DNA of 64,000 bases from Xanthocytophaga flava (GTDB lineage: Bacteria; Bacteroidota; Bacteroidia; Cytophagales; 172606-1). The DNA lies in the NCBI GenBank assembly GCA_030068525.1, contig JASJOS010000026.1, forward strand, positions 23,565 to 87,564. The letters are read 5' to 3'. Position numbers and translations under genes: made by a program. A model generated the notes under the pieces. It was not told where the DNA came from. It saw nothing but the letters and a program-made list of their open reading frames with translations, and did not search any database. Below are positions 9,236 to 18,072 of the stretch, piece by piece (the stretch's first letter is position 1; every line of letters begins with the position of its first letter).

Positions 9236-10039
9236 ATGAAATTAACCCACATCTTTATAGTATCGATAATTACAATCTTGTTTTCTGCATGCACATCTGA
9301 GAAAAAACATGAGTATGAAGTTATAGGGCAGGATACAGTGTATGTAAGCTATTTTAAAAACGGAACCAAATCGACTATAATCGATCTGAAACAGGGGAAA
9401 TTCACCGGGAGATGTGCTGGTTTTTATGAAAATGGCAAGTATAAGTATACCGGAAATATGGTAGATAGCCTTAAATATGGTGTCTGGAAGTTTTACACAG
9501 ATAATGAATCACTAAGCAAAGTAGTATTGTATTACAATGATACTATTGTTCATACGCTTGATAAAGAAGATTTTGCTTCACAAAAGATTGTAAACCTGGA
9601 TAATAACCTGGCTACCTTATCTATACCTGTTCAATGGGATACCAAGCTTTTATCGGTTGCGCGGGGTGTTGTCCTAACTTCAAGAAAAGATTGCCCAAAA
9701 CAAAGTAAATTTTGTCCAACATTAGTTGTCACAAAAGACAGTATTGGTAACATGACTTTTGAAGAGTATTTGCAAAATGCTATTCAAGCATTGAGTCAAA
9801 GATCTTCTATACAACTAGTTGAAAATTCCCCCTTACAAATTGATTCTCTGGAGGCTTATCAGATAAAATATATCAGTGATACCAATGGTCTGATTTTAGG
9901 GAATAGTACAACCTTTATCCATGCAGGAAATACTGTATACATCATTGACGGTGCTTCATTGAATGAAAAAGCTGGTGATTTCCTGATGTATAGCAGCATT
10001 TTTGAAGAAATAACAAATTCCTTTAAAGTAAAAAAATAA
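9236..10039 (+). CDS. Lipoprotein with MORN/YwqK-like repeats
   Basis: A 267-residue protein. The N-terminus is a lipoprotein signal peptide with lipobox LFSAC (Cys19). Residues 40-100 carry MORN-like repeats (GRCAGFYENGKYKYTGNMVD, LKYGVWKFYTDNES), as in the YwqK family of antitoxin-like proteins. The second half is an alpha/beta domain resembling the neighbour at 8422 in its short LSIPVQWD and LQIDSLEAYQIKY stretches. It is predicted to sit in the inner or outer membrane facing the periplasm. It precedes a small membrane protein by 18 bp. YwqK-type repeats near immunity genes fit an accessory immunity role, but that is inference. Confidence 0.65.
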   Translation: MKLTHIFIVSIITILFSACTSEKKHEYEVIGQDTVYVSYFKNGTKSTIIDLKQGKFTGRCAGFYENGKYKYTGNMVDSLKYGVWKFYTDNESLSKVVLYYNDTIVHTLDKEDFASQKIVNLDNNLATLSIPVQWDTKLLSVARGVVLTSRKDCPKQSKFCPTLVVTKDSIGNMTFEEYLQNAIQALSQRSSIQLVENSPLQIDSLEAYQIKYISDTNGLILGNSTTFIHAGNTVYIIDGASLNEKAGDFLMYSSIFEEITNSFKVKK

Positions 10040-10057
10040 CCTGATTAACTATCGTAT

Positions 10058-10528
10058 ATGTCGGAAGAGCAACGTGTGTATGTATGTGAAAAACCATCGT
10101 ACTTATTTATATTTTTTATGTTTTTTGGAGCTTACCTATTTGGTGAAGGAATATATGACTATTTGTTTGTTCCAGGTAGTGATATATACGAAGCACCGCT
10201 TTGGGTCAAAATAATGGTTACGCTGGTGGTTTTGGTGTTTGCAGGTTTGGGAGTTCTCTTTAGTCTTGTAAAAAATATAGTATTTTCAGATGATCTGATT
10301 TATATAAATCCCGGAAAGAAGACTATACAAATTGACTGGAATGAAGTTGAAAGTATTCAGCAACTAAAGTTTGTTTTACCGCCAGCTTACAGAATGAAGT
10401 TAAAAAATAATAAAACGTATTTCTTTGTGACAGACCAAGGTAGCTCCTTTCATTTTTTTGGCTTTACTGTGGATCTATCAGAGTTTGGGCAGTATGTACA
10501 AGAGAAAAAAGCAGAGTATGGCATTTAG
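10058..10528 (+). CDS. Small membrane protein with PH-like domain
   Basis: A 156-residue protein. Two transmembrane helices (about residues 14-32 and 48-72) are followed by a soluble domain with DDLIYINPGKKTIQIDWNEV and LSEFGQYVQEKK, the layout of bacterial PH-like domains as in STM3941-type or DUF-type membrane proteins. Its function is unknown. It is probably co-transcribed with the lipoprotein 18 bp upstream. Confidence 0.55.
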   Translation: MSEEQRVYVCEKPSYLFIFFMFFGAYLFGEGIYDYLFVPGSDIYEAPLWVKIMVTLVVLVFAGLGVLFSLVKNIVFSDDLIYINPGKKTIQIDWNEVESIQQLKFVLPPAYRMKLKNNKTYFFVTDQGSSFHFFGFTVDLSEFGQYVQEKKAEYGI

Positions 10529-10632
10529 GCCTTCTGGAAGATTGAAGGTAAGAAGTAGTTTAGTATGATTTTCTTTGAAGAATATGAAACTTTGGGCCAG
10601 AATAAATTATACCCAAAGCTAATAAATCATTT

Positions 10633-11589
10633 ATGAGAATAGTAGAAAGACACGAACCCTATCCAACTGCGAAAGAACAAGCTAGGCAACAATATTCAAG
10701 TATGGTTAGTGATAAGTTAGTATCTATTAGAAATGCCAAGAATAAATTTCCAGGACACAAGCTATACCTTACAGCTCAGGATTACTGGCGGAATATAGGT
10801 AGGTCTTCCATGTATGGTACGCCAACCTATGTGTACAACTATCTCTTTTACACCAATCAGTTGGTTAGGGCGTGGTTTACTTACACCATGAATGATGGTA
10901 AGCCCGTCACTGTCCACATTGCTGACCGTCAGATTGAAACTATTGGGAAATTCTCTCAAAGCGGCATTGATATTGATCAGCTACTAGTTGGTATTTTGAC
11001 TGCATCTGTACTAAGAGATACAGAAGCTTTGAAATTTTATGCAACCATTCCATTAGAATTCACAGAACAAGCTGATGGCATGCAGGATATCCTTACTGAA
11101 ATCATGTTTTTCTTTCATCAAATGTTGATTGAAGGATCTGCTAAGCCTGTGGAAGCTGCACATGCACATAAAGAACTAGAAGGGTTGCTTAATTGGGAAG
11201 AATATAGGAAATATATAGACAAAAATTTCTCAGAAGCAGACTTCCGGTTTATGTTCAAATATCGCTCCTGGACTGTATCCTACAAGTTTTTGCCTGTGCT
11301 CCGAATCTATTATGCGGTTCTATCGAACCATCAGGAAAAATACGAACAGTATGTGCATGATGCTCTCTTAAAATGGAAAGAATATTATCAGATAAATTTC
11401 ACCGATGAAAGAGGACAACATTTAGACTATAGCACAGAACCTGAAGGGTTTATAGCTATACCCATTCTGGCAGCCTGCGCCTATGCATATGACAGAGGCA
11501 TGAGCCTGCAAACGGTTAGTTCTGAATATATTCCCGAATGGCTTATCAAAGGTGATTTTACAGGATTGGAACTACTGGTAAAAGATTAA
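10633..11589 (+). CDS. Imm49-like immunity protein, copy 2
   Basis: A 318-residue paralogue of the protein at 7296. Shared blocks are YNYLFYTNQLVRAWFTYTMN, VHIADRQIET, FMFKYRSW and the nearly identical C-terminus with YDRGMSLQTVSSEYIPEWL. The N-terminal 45 residues differ. Such pairs are typical of immunity genes that diversify against toxin variants. Both copies are intact. The function as an Imm49-type toxin-neutralising protein rests on the C-terminal pattern and context. Confidence 0.65.
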   Translation: MRIVERHEPYPTAKEQARQQYSSMVSDKLVSIRNAKNKFPGHKLYLTAQDYWRNIGRSSMYGTPTYVYNYLFYTNQLVRAWFTYTMNDGKPVTVHIADRQIETIGKFSQSGIDIDQLLVGILTASVLRDTEALKFYATIPLEFTEQADGMQDILTEIMFFFHQMLIEGSAKPVEAAHAHKELEGLLNWEEYRKYIDKNFSEADFRFMFKYRSWTVSYKFLPVLRIYYAVLSNHQEKYEQYVHDALLKWKEYYQINFTDERGQHLDYSTEPEGFIAIPILAACAYAYDRGMSLQTVSSEYIPEWLIKGDFTGLELLVKD

Positions 11590-11639
11590 TCAATGGATAC
11601 CATGTAGAAACAGATTCTGTCGATTTTACGGCAAAAGAG
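11590..11639 (+). repeat. Duplicated 3' flank of Imm49-like gene, copy 2
   Basis: Second copy of the 50-bp segment at 8247-8296, with three differences. Confidence 0.8.
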
Positions 11640-11764
11640 GGAATAAGACACATTAATAATAGTCAAAGGAGTAATTAAAGTTAGTCAGCATTCTAGATCG
11701 TCACTTTCGAAAAGGTTCGATCATCGAGCAATTGTTCTTTTTCAAACTTTATATAAAAACAGAC

Positions 11765-12349
11765 ATGTCAAAAACTACCTTCGAGCCACTTTTTTATACA
11801 CTTGAACTTATCCAAAAAATATCACCTCAAGAGAAGGAAATCATTTGTCAAAACATAGAATATCGAAAAATAAAAGAAAGTGAAATCTTATTACAAGAAG
11901 GAGCAATCGCAAAGGAACTTTTTTTTATCTGCAAAGGGGTTTTGAAGCTTGCAAATGTTAGCGAAAAAGGCAACGAAGTCGTACGTTATTTTCTAGACGA
12001 AGGGCAGTTTTGCAGCAACCTAAAAAGTTTTAATGAAAATCATGTTTCAAATTACCGTATTCAAGCATCTTGTGAAACCGAAATAATCGTTTTTAAAAGA
12101 GATAAATTATTTTTTCTGTATCAGGCCATTCCTTATTTTAAAGAATTATTGGGTAGAATTTGCCAGCGCGCTTTATTTGACAATATTCATATACGTAATG
12201 CTTATTTGGGTGAAGATGCTACTGCCAGGTATCAGAAATTCATTTTACAACAGTCCTCCATTGCGTTAAGAGTTTCATTAAGAGATATCGCTGCTTATCT
12301 TGGAATAACACAACAATCACTAAGCAGAATAAGAAAAAATATTAATTAA
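11765..12349 (+). CDS. Crp/Fnr-family transcriptional regulator
   Basis: A 194-residue protein from the ATG of MSKTTFEPLF; an in-frame upstream ATG would add an unlikely hydrophobic start. Residues 15-120 form a cyclic-nucleotide-binding-like beta barrel (EILLQEGAIAKELFFICKGV, EKGNEVVRYFLDEGQF), the typical Bacteroidota Crp fold in which the ligand is usually unknown. The C-terminus is a winged helix-turn-helix (SLRDIAAYLGITQQSLSRIRK). Homologues regulate single nearby genes or stress responses. Downstream lies only decayed sequence, so its original target may have been lost. Confidence 0.85.
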   Translation: MSKTTFEPLFYTLELIQKISPQEKEIICQNIEYRKIKESEILLQEGAIAKELFFICKGVLKLANVSEKGNEVVRYFLDEGQFCSNLKSFNENHVSNYRIQASCETEIIVFKRDKLFFLYQAIPYFKELLGRICQRALFDNIHIRNAYLGEDATARYQKFILQQSSIALRVSLRDIAAYLGITQQSLSRIRKNIN

Positions 12350-12733
12350 TTCGTTTTTTACTATTTGGTAGATCCGCTCAAAAAAATACGCGCTACTTTT
12401 GTTTTGGTTCTTCACATTGCAGGTGCTCTTGTGTAGGATAGGTTACCAAAGGTAGGTTACAAAGAAAGTGTGGCGTATAGTGTAGGAATAAATGCAACTA
12501 TTCAGTTACTTGCGCTCATTCCTGCGTTGTAAACAATGGAACTAAAAATAAGTTATCCTATGCCTGTTCCTTTGTATGAATTTATTCAAACAGGTGAGAA
12601 AGATGAACAATTGCTTACAACACCGTGCACGCTGATAACCGTAGCATAACACAGTACCTTACCACAAGTCAAACGTATACAGTGGAAGTTGATTCATTGT
12701 ATGCTGTTGCAAAACCATACCAAACTAAATGAT
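12350..12733 (+). pseudogene. Decayed gene fragments between the Crp-like and metallopeptidase genes
   Basis: Three coding-like stretches appear in different frames. First, LKKIRATFVLVLHIAGALV, a stop, then GYKESVAYSVGINATIQLLA in the same frame, resembling a membrane protein. Second, a short frame from the ATG at about 12537 (ELKISYPMPVPLYEFIQTG). Third, YNTVHADNRSITQYLTTSQT and following residues, ending in a TGA that overlaps the next gene's start. They are best read as one or two genes broken by stops and a frameshift. Confidence 0.4.
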
Positions 12734-14033
12734 GCAGAGATTTCTTGTAATGGTTTTTGTTTTCCTAACACTATCGTGTATAGCTGTAGGACAAAACAAA
12801 AATCAAAAGGTTTTTACTTCCGACATTGACAACTTCTGGAGCGCCTATGACAGTTGCAGGACAACAACAGATAGTCTTCAACAACTCCGCTACATTCAAA
12901 CCCTCTACATCGACAAAGGCACAGAAGGACTAAAAGCTTTCATGAAAGCCAGGGATTATTCAGCCGAACGATGGGTAAGCCTTATCCGTCGATTACCCAG
13001 ATTCTGGAATTCCATCCGACCTAATACGCTGGCTGCCAAGTCAAAGGCGAAGGAAATTGAATCAAGCATTCAAAAACTAAAAAAGCTGTATCCCGAGCTA
13101 AAAGAAGCCAAAATGTATTTTACCATTGGTGGACTTCGTTCCGGTGGGACTACTACCGATGATAAGGTCTTGATTGGAGCAGAAATCGCTACCGGAGATC
13201 CTTCTACTGATGTGTCAGAGTTTTCCAGTAAATGGTTAGAGGGGGTATTTAAAAACCAGAAAACAAACAACATCGTTTCATTGAACATCCATGAATATGT
13301 TCACACCCAGCAAAAAGGAGAACCCGAAACTCTCTTAGGGCAGTCCCTCAAAGAAGGAGCCTGCGACTTTATCACGGAACTGGTTATGGGTAAGCCCTTG
13401 CAGAATAACTATATTGTGTATGGGAGAGAACATCGCAATGAATTGAAAGAGCAGTTTAAGCTGGATATGTTTACTTCAGCTTCTGGCAATTGGCTGTACA
13501 ACGGCTCCAATGCAAAGGTGATGGCTGATCTGGGCTATTTTATGGGGTATGATATCTGTAAGTCTTACTATACTCATTCCAATGACAAAAAGCAGGCTAT
13601 CAAGAGTATTATTGAACTGAATTATGCTGATACGGCTGCCGTTGAAAGTTTCCTTGCCAAATCAAAATACTATACCGAACCCATCAATAAACAAGAACTG
13701 GTACAGCGTTTTAAAGCTAAGCAGCCTTTTGTTTTACGGCTGGAACCCTTTTCCAATGGCGACACATTGGTAGATACCAAAATCAAAGAACTAAAAATTG
13801 TTTTTTCTATCCCGATGAGTAAACAAGGATACTCAATCAATCTCAGTGAAAGAGGCAGAGAGTACGCACCCATGGCAGGGGTAGGAGGTTTCTCAGAAGA
13901 TGGCACTTGTTTTACACTCATGCTGGATATGAAGCCTGATCATGAGTACGAGTTTATAATCACAGACAAGAGCTTTAAGTCTACCGAAGGATATCCGCTA
14001 CGACCTTATGAAGTAAAATTCAAAACGAAATGA
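12729..14033 (+). CDS. HExxH zinc-metallopeptidase-like lipoprotein (GldB/DUF2268-like) with Ig-like domain
   Basis: A 434-residue exported protein; the N-terminus is hydrophobic, with a possible signal peptide ending near IAVGQ. Residues 188-192 are HEYVH, a zinc-binding HExxH motif, with EGACDF (Glu209) as a plausible third ligand. Upstream, MYFTIGGLRSGGTTTDDKVL matches the DUF2268/GldB-type region. The last 100 residues form a beta-rich Big_5-like Ig domain (LVDTKIKELKIVFSIPMS). The protein is probably a periplasmic or surface peptidase of unknown substrate. Its start overlaps the end of a broken frame upstream. Confidence 0.7.
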   Translation: MMQRFLVMVFVFLTLSCIAVGQNKNQKVFTSDIDNFWSAYDSCRTTTDSLQQLRYIQTLYIDKGTEGLKAFMKARDYSAERWVSLIRRLPRFWNSIRPNTLAAKSKAKEIESSIQKLKKLYPELKEAKMYFTIGGLRSGGTTTDDKVLIGAEIATGDPSTDVSEFSSKWLEGVFKNQKTNNIVSLNIHEYVHTQQKGEPETLLGQSLKEGACDFITELVMGKPLQNNYIVYGREHRNELKEQFKLDMFTSASGNWLYNGSNAKVMADLGYFMGYDICKSYYTHSNDKKQAIKSIIELNYADTAAVESFLAKSKYYTEPINKQELVQRFKAKQPFVLRLEPFSNGDTLVDTKIKELKIVFSIPMSKQGYSINLSERGREYAPMAGVGGFSEDGTCFTLMLDMKPDHEYEFIITDKSFKSTEGYPLRPYEVKFKTK

Positions 14034-14315
14034 ATGACATACAACAAACAGCTTTGACAACTAATGGCTGTAGCTTATTCTCCTGTCAACAAACCGGTCG
14101 TAACCATTTATTGGCTACTGAGCGTAAAGAATGTTTAGCTTGGGTTTTTTCTTTAAAATTTGTTCGATAAATTGTCATTGTACGAAGCAGATACGCTTCA
14201 ATTAGTCAGCGCTGTAAAATTAGTTTGCATATTGATTGAGTTTGGTCGCTTATACTCTGTGCAACTGATACCCTTTCTCAAAGTTTAAACATACTCTAAA
14301 ATACTAAGAGATAGT

Positions 14316-15047
14316 ATGCTTTTACATCGATTATGGTTCCCGGCAGGATTGTTTCTAATCTTATCCTTTTTGTCAGTTAGATATAGCATGGGTCAACCTG
14401 GCCCTATAAAATCTTTGAGAATTAAACAATTTTGTGATTCTCAGGGAGAAGTAATCTTCTTTTTTGCAGTACCAACAGAAAAAAAGAACAGAAAAGCTAA
14501 CCACCCCATTCCCAGCATGAAAGGTTATTCTCTTAAGGTATATTATTTTGAAAAAAGAGATTCAACACAACATATACAGTATGAAATAGATAATGGGGCG
14601 CTTAATGGGTTGAGTGGAGAGCAGATTCTGAAACAGTATATGGATGGAGTTAGGAGTAACAAAAGACTAGCCAGAAAGTTGCCTACCTATCGTAAACTTG
14701 CCACCTACCTGGAGACTCGTGCTTATCAACATGCCAGTGATACCGTATTAAAAATTCCAGATCCTAATAATCCTCAAACAGATATCCCTATAAAAGATCT
14801 GTATACTTATCTTCTAACTGGGAATATTCAATTCTTAACCTTTTCATATAAAGGATATCCCTTTACACTTCTGATTGAATTCAAAAACGAGAATACAAAA
14901 GAAGTAATGCATTTGCTGGTAAAAAATATATATGTAGATGACATCGATGAAGTGTCCTTCCAGCCAGGGTATTATGTAATTGATGCAGGGAAAACTGATA
15001 ACTGGAATATAACTCCGATTTACTGGAAGGAGACACATAAGAAATAA
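14316..15047 (+). CDS. Secreted protein of unknown function
   Basis: A 243-residue protein. The N-terminus is a signal peptide (LWFPAGLFLILSFLSV, cleavage near YSMGQ). The mature part is rich in Lys and Tyr, with alternating strands and helices and no motif I recognise. It stands alone: 282 bp of featureless DNA precede it, and a hairpin repeat follows. Confidence 0.55.
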   Translation: MLLHRLWFPAGLFLILSFLSVRYSMGQPGPIKSLRIKQFCDSQGEVIFFFAVPTEKKNRKANHPIPSMKGYSLKVYYFEKRDSTQHIQYEIDNGALNGLSGEQILKQYMDGVRSNKRLARKLPTYRKLATYLETRAYQHASDTVLKIPDPNNPQTDIPIKDLYTYLLTGNIQFLTFSYKGYPFTLLIEFKNENTKEVMHLLVKNIYVDDIDEVSFQPGYYVIDAGKTDNWNITPIYWKETHKK

Positions 15048-15089
15048 AAAATACTAAAATAGTTTATTGGCCCTACTCTATTCCTACAA

Positions 15090-15185
15090 TTTCCTCCTCA
15101 TGTTGCGTGTCATCACTATCATGAAGGGTGGGAAAGCGGTCGTTGGTGAATAACACCAACGACGGGAGGAACGATCGGAAAGATG
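15090..15185 (+). repeat. GTCGTTGGTG hairpin repeat, copy 1
   Basis: Contains a perfect 10-bp stem, GTCGTTGGTG (15139-15148), with loop AATAA and CACCAACGAC (15154-15163). The surrounding 96 bp align with 17758-17847 over the whole length, including TTGCGTGT before and GGGAGGAA after the stem. A degenerate third copy is at 18671-18713. Confidence 0.75.
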
Positions 15186-15211
15186 TTACTAAAAAAACTA
15201 AGTGTGATGCC

Positions 15212-15805
15212 ATGAAATTGATAAATGAAATTACAGAGTTAATGTTAGAGAATGCAGCTATGAACTCTGATGATCCTGCATCCGGGTATCACTGGGATAG
15301 AATTTATGATCTGATAGTACAACAAGATGATTCTATCATTTTGTTGTTTCTTGATTCGTTAAATGATGAGCTAATGGAAAATGATTCTTTTGTTGGTGTT
15401 CTATGTTCATTTTTAGGGTATTTCGTCGGACATTTTCAAAGTAAAAAAATACTGGAGGCAGTAGATGATCTACCAAAAAGATTTTCTCATATTAACCGTA
15501 TAGAATGGTTGAGATCCTGTGTAGTTATAGCCAAAGAGGCTATGGATACAGAAGAGCAGGTTTTGTTTGAAAAAAAAATGAATAAACTTGTTGCAATGGA
15601 AGAGGGTGACTTACTAAATGCTGTGGAAAAAATTACAGATGAACGTACTTTAATTGTACTTTATTCACATTTGCCAGATATTATTCAACGTTTGAAAAGT
15701 AAACACTTAGTAGATGTAATGGGAGAAAATCTATATAAGTTGGATAGTTTTAAAGAAAAAGAATGGGCTTACTTTAATTTTCAAACGGCCAAAGATCTTT
15801 TATAG
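15212..15805 (+). CDS. Helical protein of unknown function (immunity-like)
   Basis: A 197-residue acidic, all-helical protein starting at MKLINEITELML. The frame is open further upstream, but that part is the hairpin repeat at 15090-15185, so the internal ATG is preferred. No signal peptide or membrane segment is visible. Stretches such as LFLDSLNDELMENDSFVGVL suggest an alpha-solenoid like that of several small immunity proteins, but I cannot assign a family. A broken copy of its first 30 codons lies at 32372-32460, which shows the gene belongs to a duplicating accessory pool. Confidence 0.55.
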   Translation: MKLINEITELMLENAAMNSDDPASGYHWDRIYDLIVQQDDSIILLFLDSLNDELMENDSFVGVLCSFLGYFVGHFQSKKILEAVDDLPKRFSHINRIEWLRSCVVIAKEAMDTEEQVLFEKKMNKLVAMEEGDLLNAVEKITDERTLIVLYSHLPDIIQRLKSKHLVDVMGENLYKLDSFKEKEWAYFNFQTAKDLL

Positions 15806-15988
15806 CCAGTTTTCTGCAAGTTGTTTTTCTAACTAGAGTGAGTATAAAATTGTATCCAAAAACATGAGTCATCCTGAATTTAGCTCGTCCGCAAGGTGAA
15901 ATATAGTTCCAGACAGAGAATTATTCCTATCCACTGATTTTTCCACTTTATAACTGCCTCCTTTTGCTGAGGAAGATCACTGAAAATC

Positions 15989-16411
15989 TTATCCGGTTTT
16001 GCGTTCGATAGTTATCTGCCCGTAAGCCAGGCAGGCTGACTTTGCCGTTTGTGTAATTTTGGGGTCCTGGGTGATGACTGTTTCCAAAAAGCTGCGGTTT
16101 GCATCTCCCCACTGATCCATCGCATCAATAATAGGCATCAGGGACCAACCAATTTCTGTTAAGGAATACTCTACCTTAGGCGGTAATTGAGGGAAAATCT
16201 TTTTCTCTACCATACCATGCATCTCCAGTTCCTTAAGCTGCACGTTCAGCACCCTGCGGGTGGCATCGGGTAACAGGCGCAGCATCTGACTTGGCCGCTT
16301 TATATCCAGCGAAATAGCTTTCAAAAGGGCCGGTTTCCATTTGCCATTCAGTACCTCTCGGGTCAGGTGCAGGCCACAATCTATCGTTAGAGGAATCTTT
16401 CTTTCGTACAT
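15989..16411 (-). CDS. HxlR-family transcriptional regulator
   Basis: A 140-residue protein from the ATG of MYERKIPLTIDCG, the usual HxlR opening; an upstream TTG would add 11 residues. Winged-helix motifs are VLNGKWKPALLKAIS, PDATRRVLNVQLKELEMHGM and PPKVEYSLTEIGWSLMPII. HxlR proteins are dimeric regulators of nearby stress, aldehyde or quinone-response genes and often sense electrophiles through cysteine (Cys near residue 11). It is transcribed divergently from an Old Yellow Enzyme gene, and palindromes in the gap are the likely operator. Confidence 0.85.
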   Translation of the reverse strand: MYERKIPLTIDCGLHLTREVLNGKWKPALLKAISLDIKRPSQMLRLLPDATRRVLNVQLKELEMHGMVEKKIFPQLPPKVEYSLTEIGWSLMPIIDAMDQWGDANRSFLETVITQDPKITQTAKSACLAYGQITIERKTG

Positions 16412-16459
16412 GGGATCTTTACGTATGCTGTTAACTTTATTCAAAAATAAGGATTATAT

Positions 16460-16490
16460 CTCAATTGAGTATATGGGATAAATTTATCCC
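16460..16490. promoter_or_regulatory. Palindromic operator candidates between HxlR and OYE genes
   Basis: Two perfect palindromes: CTCAATTGAG (16460-16469) and GGGATAAATTTATCCC (16475-16490). They lie in the 156-bp gap between two divergent genes, where a dimeric HxlR regulator would bind. The assignment to this regulator is inferred from position. Confidence 0.6.
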
Positions 16491-16567
16491 TATAGCATAA
16501 GTTTCTCCCATATTGTGCTGCTGCTGCCTAAGTCCGAAGTTTGCTTAAAAAAACAACGGAAAAGATA

Positions 16568-17716
16568 ATGAAAAATACAGCACAACCTCTGTTAGAAGAA
16601 TACCAGCTAGGTGACTTGACATTGAAGAACCGGGTCGTAATGGCCTCACTCACCCGCGGACGTGCCACCAATGCAGGCCTTGTTCCTACGCCTCTCATGG
16701 CCGAGTATTATGCCCAGCGTGCATCCGCAGGGTTAATTATCAGTGAAGGCACCTGGGTAAGTGCCAAGTCTATCGGTTTTATCAATGTACCTGGTATCTA
16801 TACCCACGAGCAAGTTGAAGGATGGAAACTGGTTACTCAGGCCGTACATGCCAACGGTGGTTTGATCTTCTCCCAACTCGGACATGTTGGCTCGGCATCC
16901 CACCCGGATTTCTTCGGGGGTGAGTTGCCTGCCGGACCTTCGGCCATTAATCCGCAAACCCGTTCGTTTACGCCTGAGGGCTTCAAAGACTCACTCACAC
17001 CCCGCGAGTTCACCGTTGCGGAAATCAAACAGACAATACAGGATTATAAGCAGGCAGCTACAAATGCCAGGGAAGCTGGATTTGACGGGGTCGAGATTCA
17101 CGCACAGGTAGGAATGCTGATTCCGCAATTTTTAAGTCTGGCTACCAACCAGCGTACTGATGCATATGGAGGAAACATTGAAAACCGTGCCCGTATTATT
17201 TTTGAGATTCTGGATGCCATTCTGGAAGTTTGGGATAGTACACGCGTAGCCATTAAGTTTACGCCTGTAGCACTCAGCCATGTGGGCATCATCACGCCAG
17301 ATGAAGAAACGATACCCATATTTCAGTATATCCTAAGAAAGCTAAGTGAGTACAACCTGGCGTATCTGCAGATTGTGGGTCCGGCAGAAGATTTAACTGG
17401 TACACCCGTAGCAATATTGCAGGATGATTATTTCAGTCATTTTCGTCGGAACTACAGGGGCAGACTTATGGTGAACCTGGGTTTTACGCAGGAAAGCGGC
17501 AATGCCATTGTAAGGGAAGGCACAGCCGACCTGGTATCTTTTGGTACTCCCTTTATTGCCAACCCGGATCTGGTAGAACGCTTTCAGCATAACCTGCCAC
17601 TAGCTGAAGGCAATCCGGATACATATTATACGGGTGGAGAAAACGGCTACGCCGATTACCCGAGAGCACTATATAATGGGGCTATGGCACAGTCAGACCA
17701 GGTGGAGGCCGAATAA
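16568..17716 (+). CDS. Old Yellow Enzyme-family flavin oxidoreductase with altered active site
   Basis: A 382-residue TIM-barrel protein starting at MKNTAQPLLEEYQLGDL; an upstream TTG is less likely. Family marks are LKNRVVMASLTRGRATNAG, SQLGHVGSASHPDFF, PAGPSAI, TNQRTDAYGGNIENRARI and LVSFGTPFIANPDLVERF. These FMN enzymes reduce activated C=C bonds in enones and nitro compounds using NADPH. The catalytic HxxNxY segment reads H-A-Q-V-G-M, so the usual substrate-binding Asn and proton-donating Tyr are Val and Met, and the flavin-loop GRxS is G-S-A-S. The gene is divergent from the HxlR regulator and is probably induced through it. Confidence 0.85.
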   Translation: MKNTAQPLLEEYQLGDLTLKNRVVMASLTRGRATNAGLVPTPLMAEYYAQRASAGLIISEGTWVSAKSIGFINVPGIYTHEQVEGWKLVTQAVHANGGLIFSQLGHVGSASHPDFFGGELPAGPSAINPQTRSFTPEGFKDSLTPREFTVAEIKQTIQDYKQAATNAREAGFDGVEIHAQVGMLIPQFLSLATNQRTDAYGGNIENRARIIFEILDAILEVWDSTRVAIKFTPVALSHVGIITPDEETIPIFQYILRKLSEYNLAYLQIVGPAEDLTGTPVAILQDDYFSHFRRNYRGRLMVNLGFTQESGNAIVREGTADLVSFGTPFIANPDLVERFQHNLPLAEGNPDTYYTGGENGYADYPRALYNGAMAQSDQVEAE

Positions 17717-17757
17717 TAGGTACTTATCCAGATACATGGTCAGGCTGGATTTTGCGT

Positions 17758-17847
17758 TTCTCCCCAGTTTGCGTGTTAGCACCATTATGAATGGTGGGAA
17801 GCAGGTCGTTGGTGAATAACACCAACGACGGGAGGAAAGTAAAGATG
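17758..17847 (+). repeat. GTCGTTGGTG hairpin repeat, copy 2
   Basis: The 10-bp stem GTCGTTGGTG (17805-17814) and CACCAACGAC (17820-17829) with loop AATAA is identical to copy 1. An additional small hairpin, ACCAT/ATGGT, lies just upstream (17781-17795). Confidence 0.75.
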
Positions 17848-17904
17848 TCGACGACGGGAAAACAAAACACTCTCCCTGTCCTCCTGAAAGGAATCCCCCT
17901 TGCT

Positions 17905-18016
17905 GTCCTTCTGAAAGAATCTTGTGACAAATAGAACTATGTCTGGTTTCTGAGAGAAGAAATACACTCCAATCGTAAAGGTCGCCGGTCTTACCACCAG
18001 TTCCTTTCAGGAGGAC
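17905..18016 (-). repeat. 112-bp GTCCTyCTGAAAG inverted-repeat element, copy A
   Basis: Starts GTCCTTCTGAAAGAATCTTG and ends with the inverse of GTCCTCCTGAAAGGAACT. Inside lie TGACAAATAGA near one end and GGTCTTACCA near the other, as in the copies at 33815 and 39109 (39109 in the opposite orientation). An extra end-like GTCCTCCTGAAAGGAA precedes it at 17878. Confidence 0.8.
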
Positions 18017-18072
18017 AGCAAAGGGGGGAAGGGCTCAAAAAAGAGATTATCTCCTAAAAGCTGCAAAATTGA

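Noticed and set aside
12537..12650. A separate small gene from the ATG near 12537
   Set aside because: The similarity in style of the following frame suggests a frameshifted remnant rather than a real short protein.
16733..17319. Several 60-75-codon frames within or against the OYE gene
   Set aside because: Shadow frames of a GC-richer gene.
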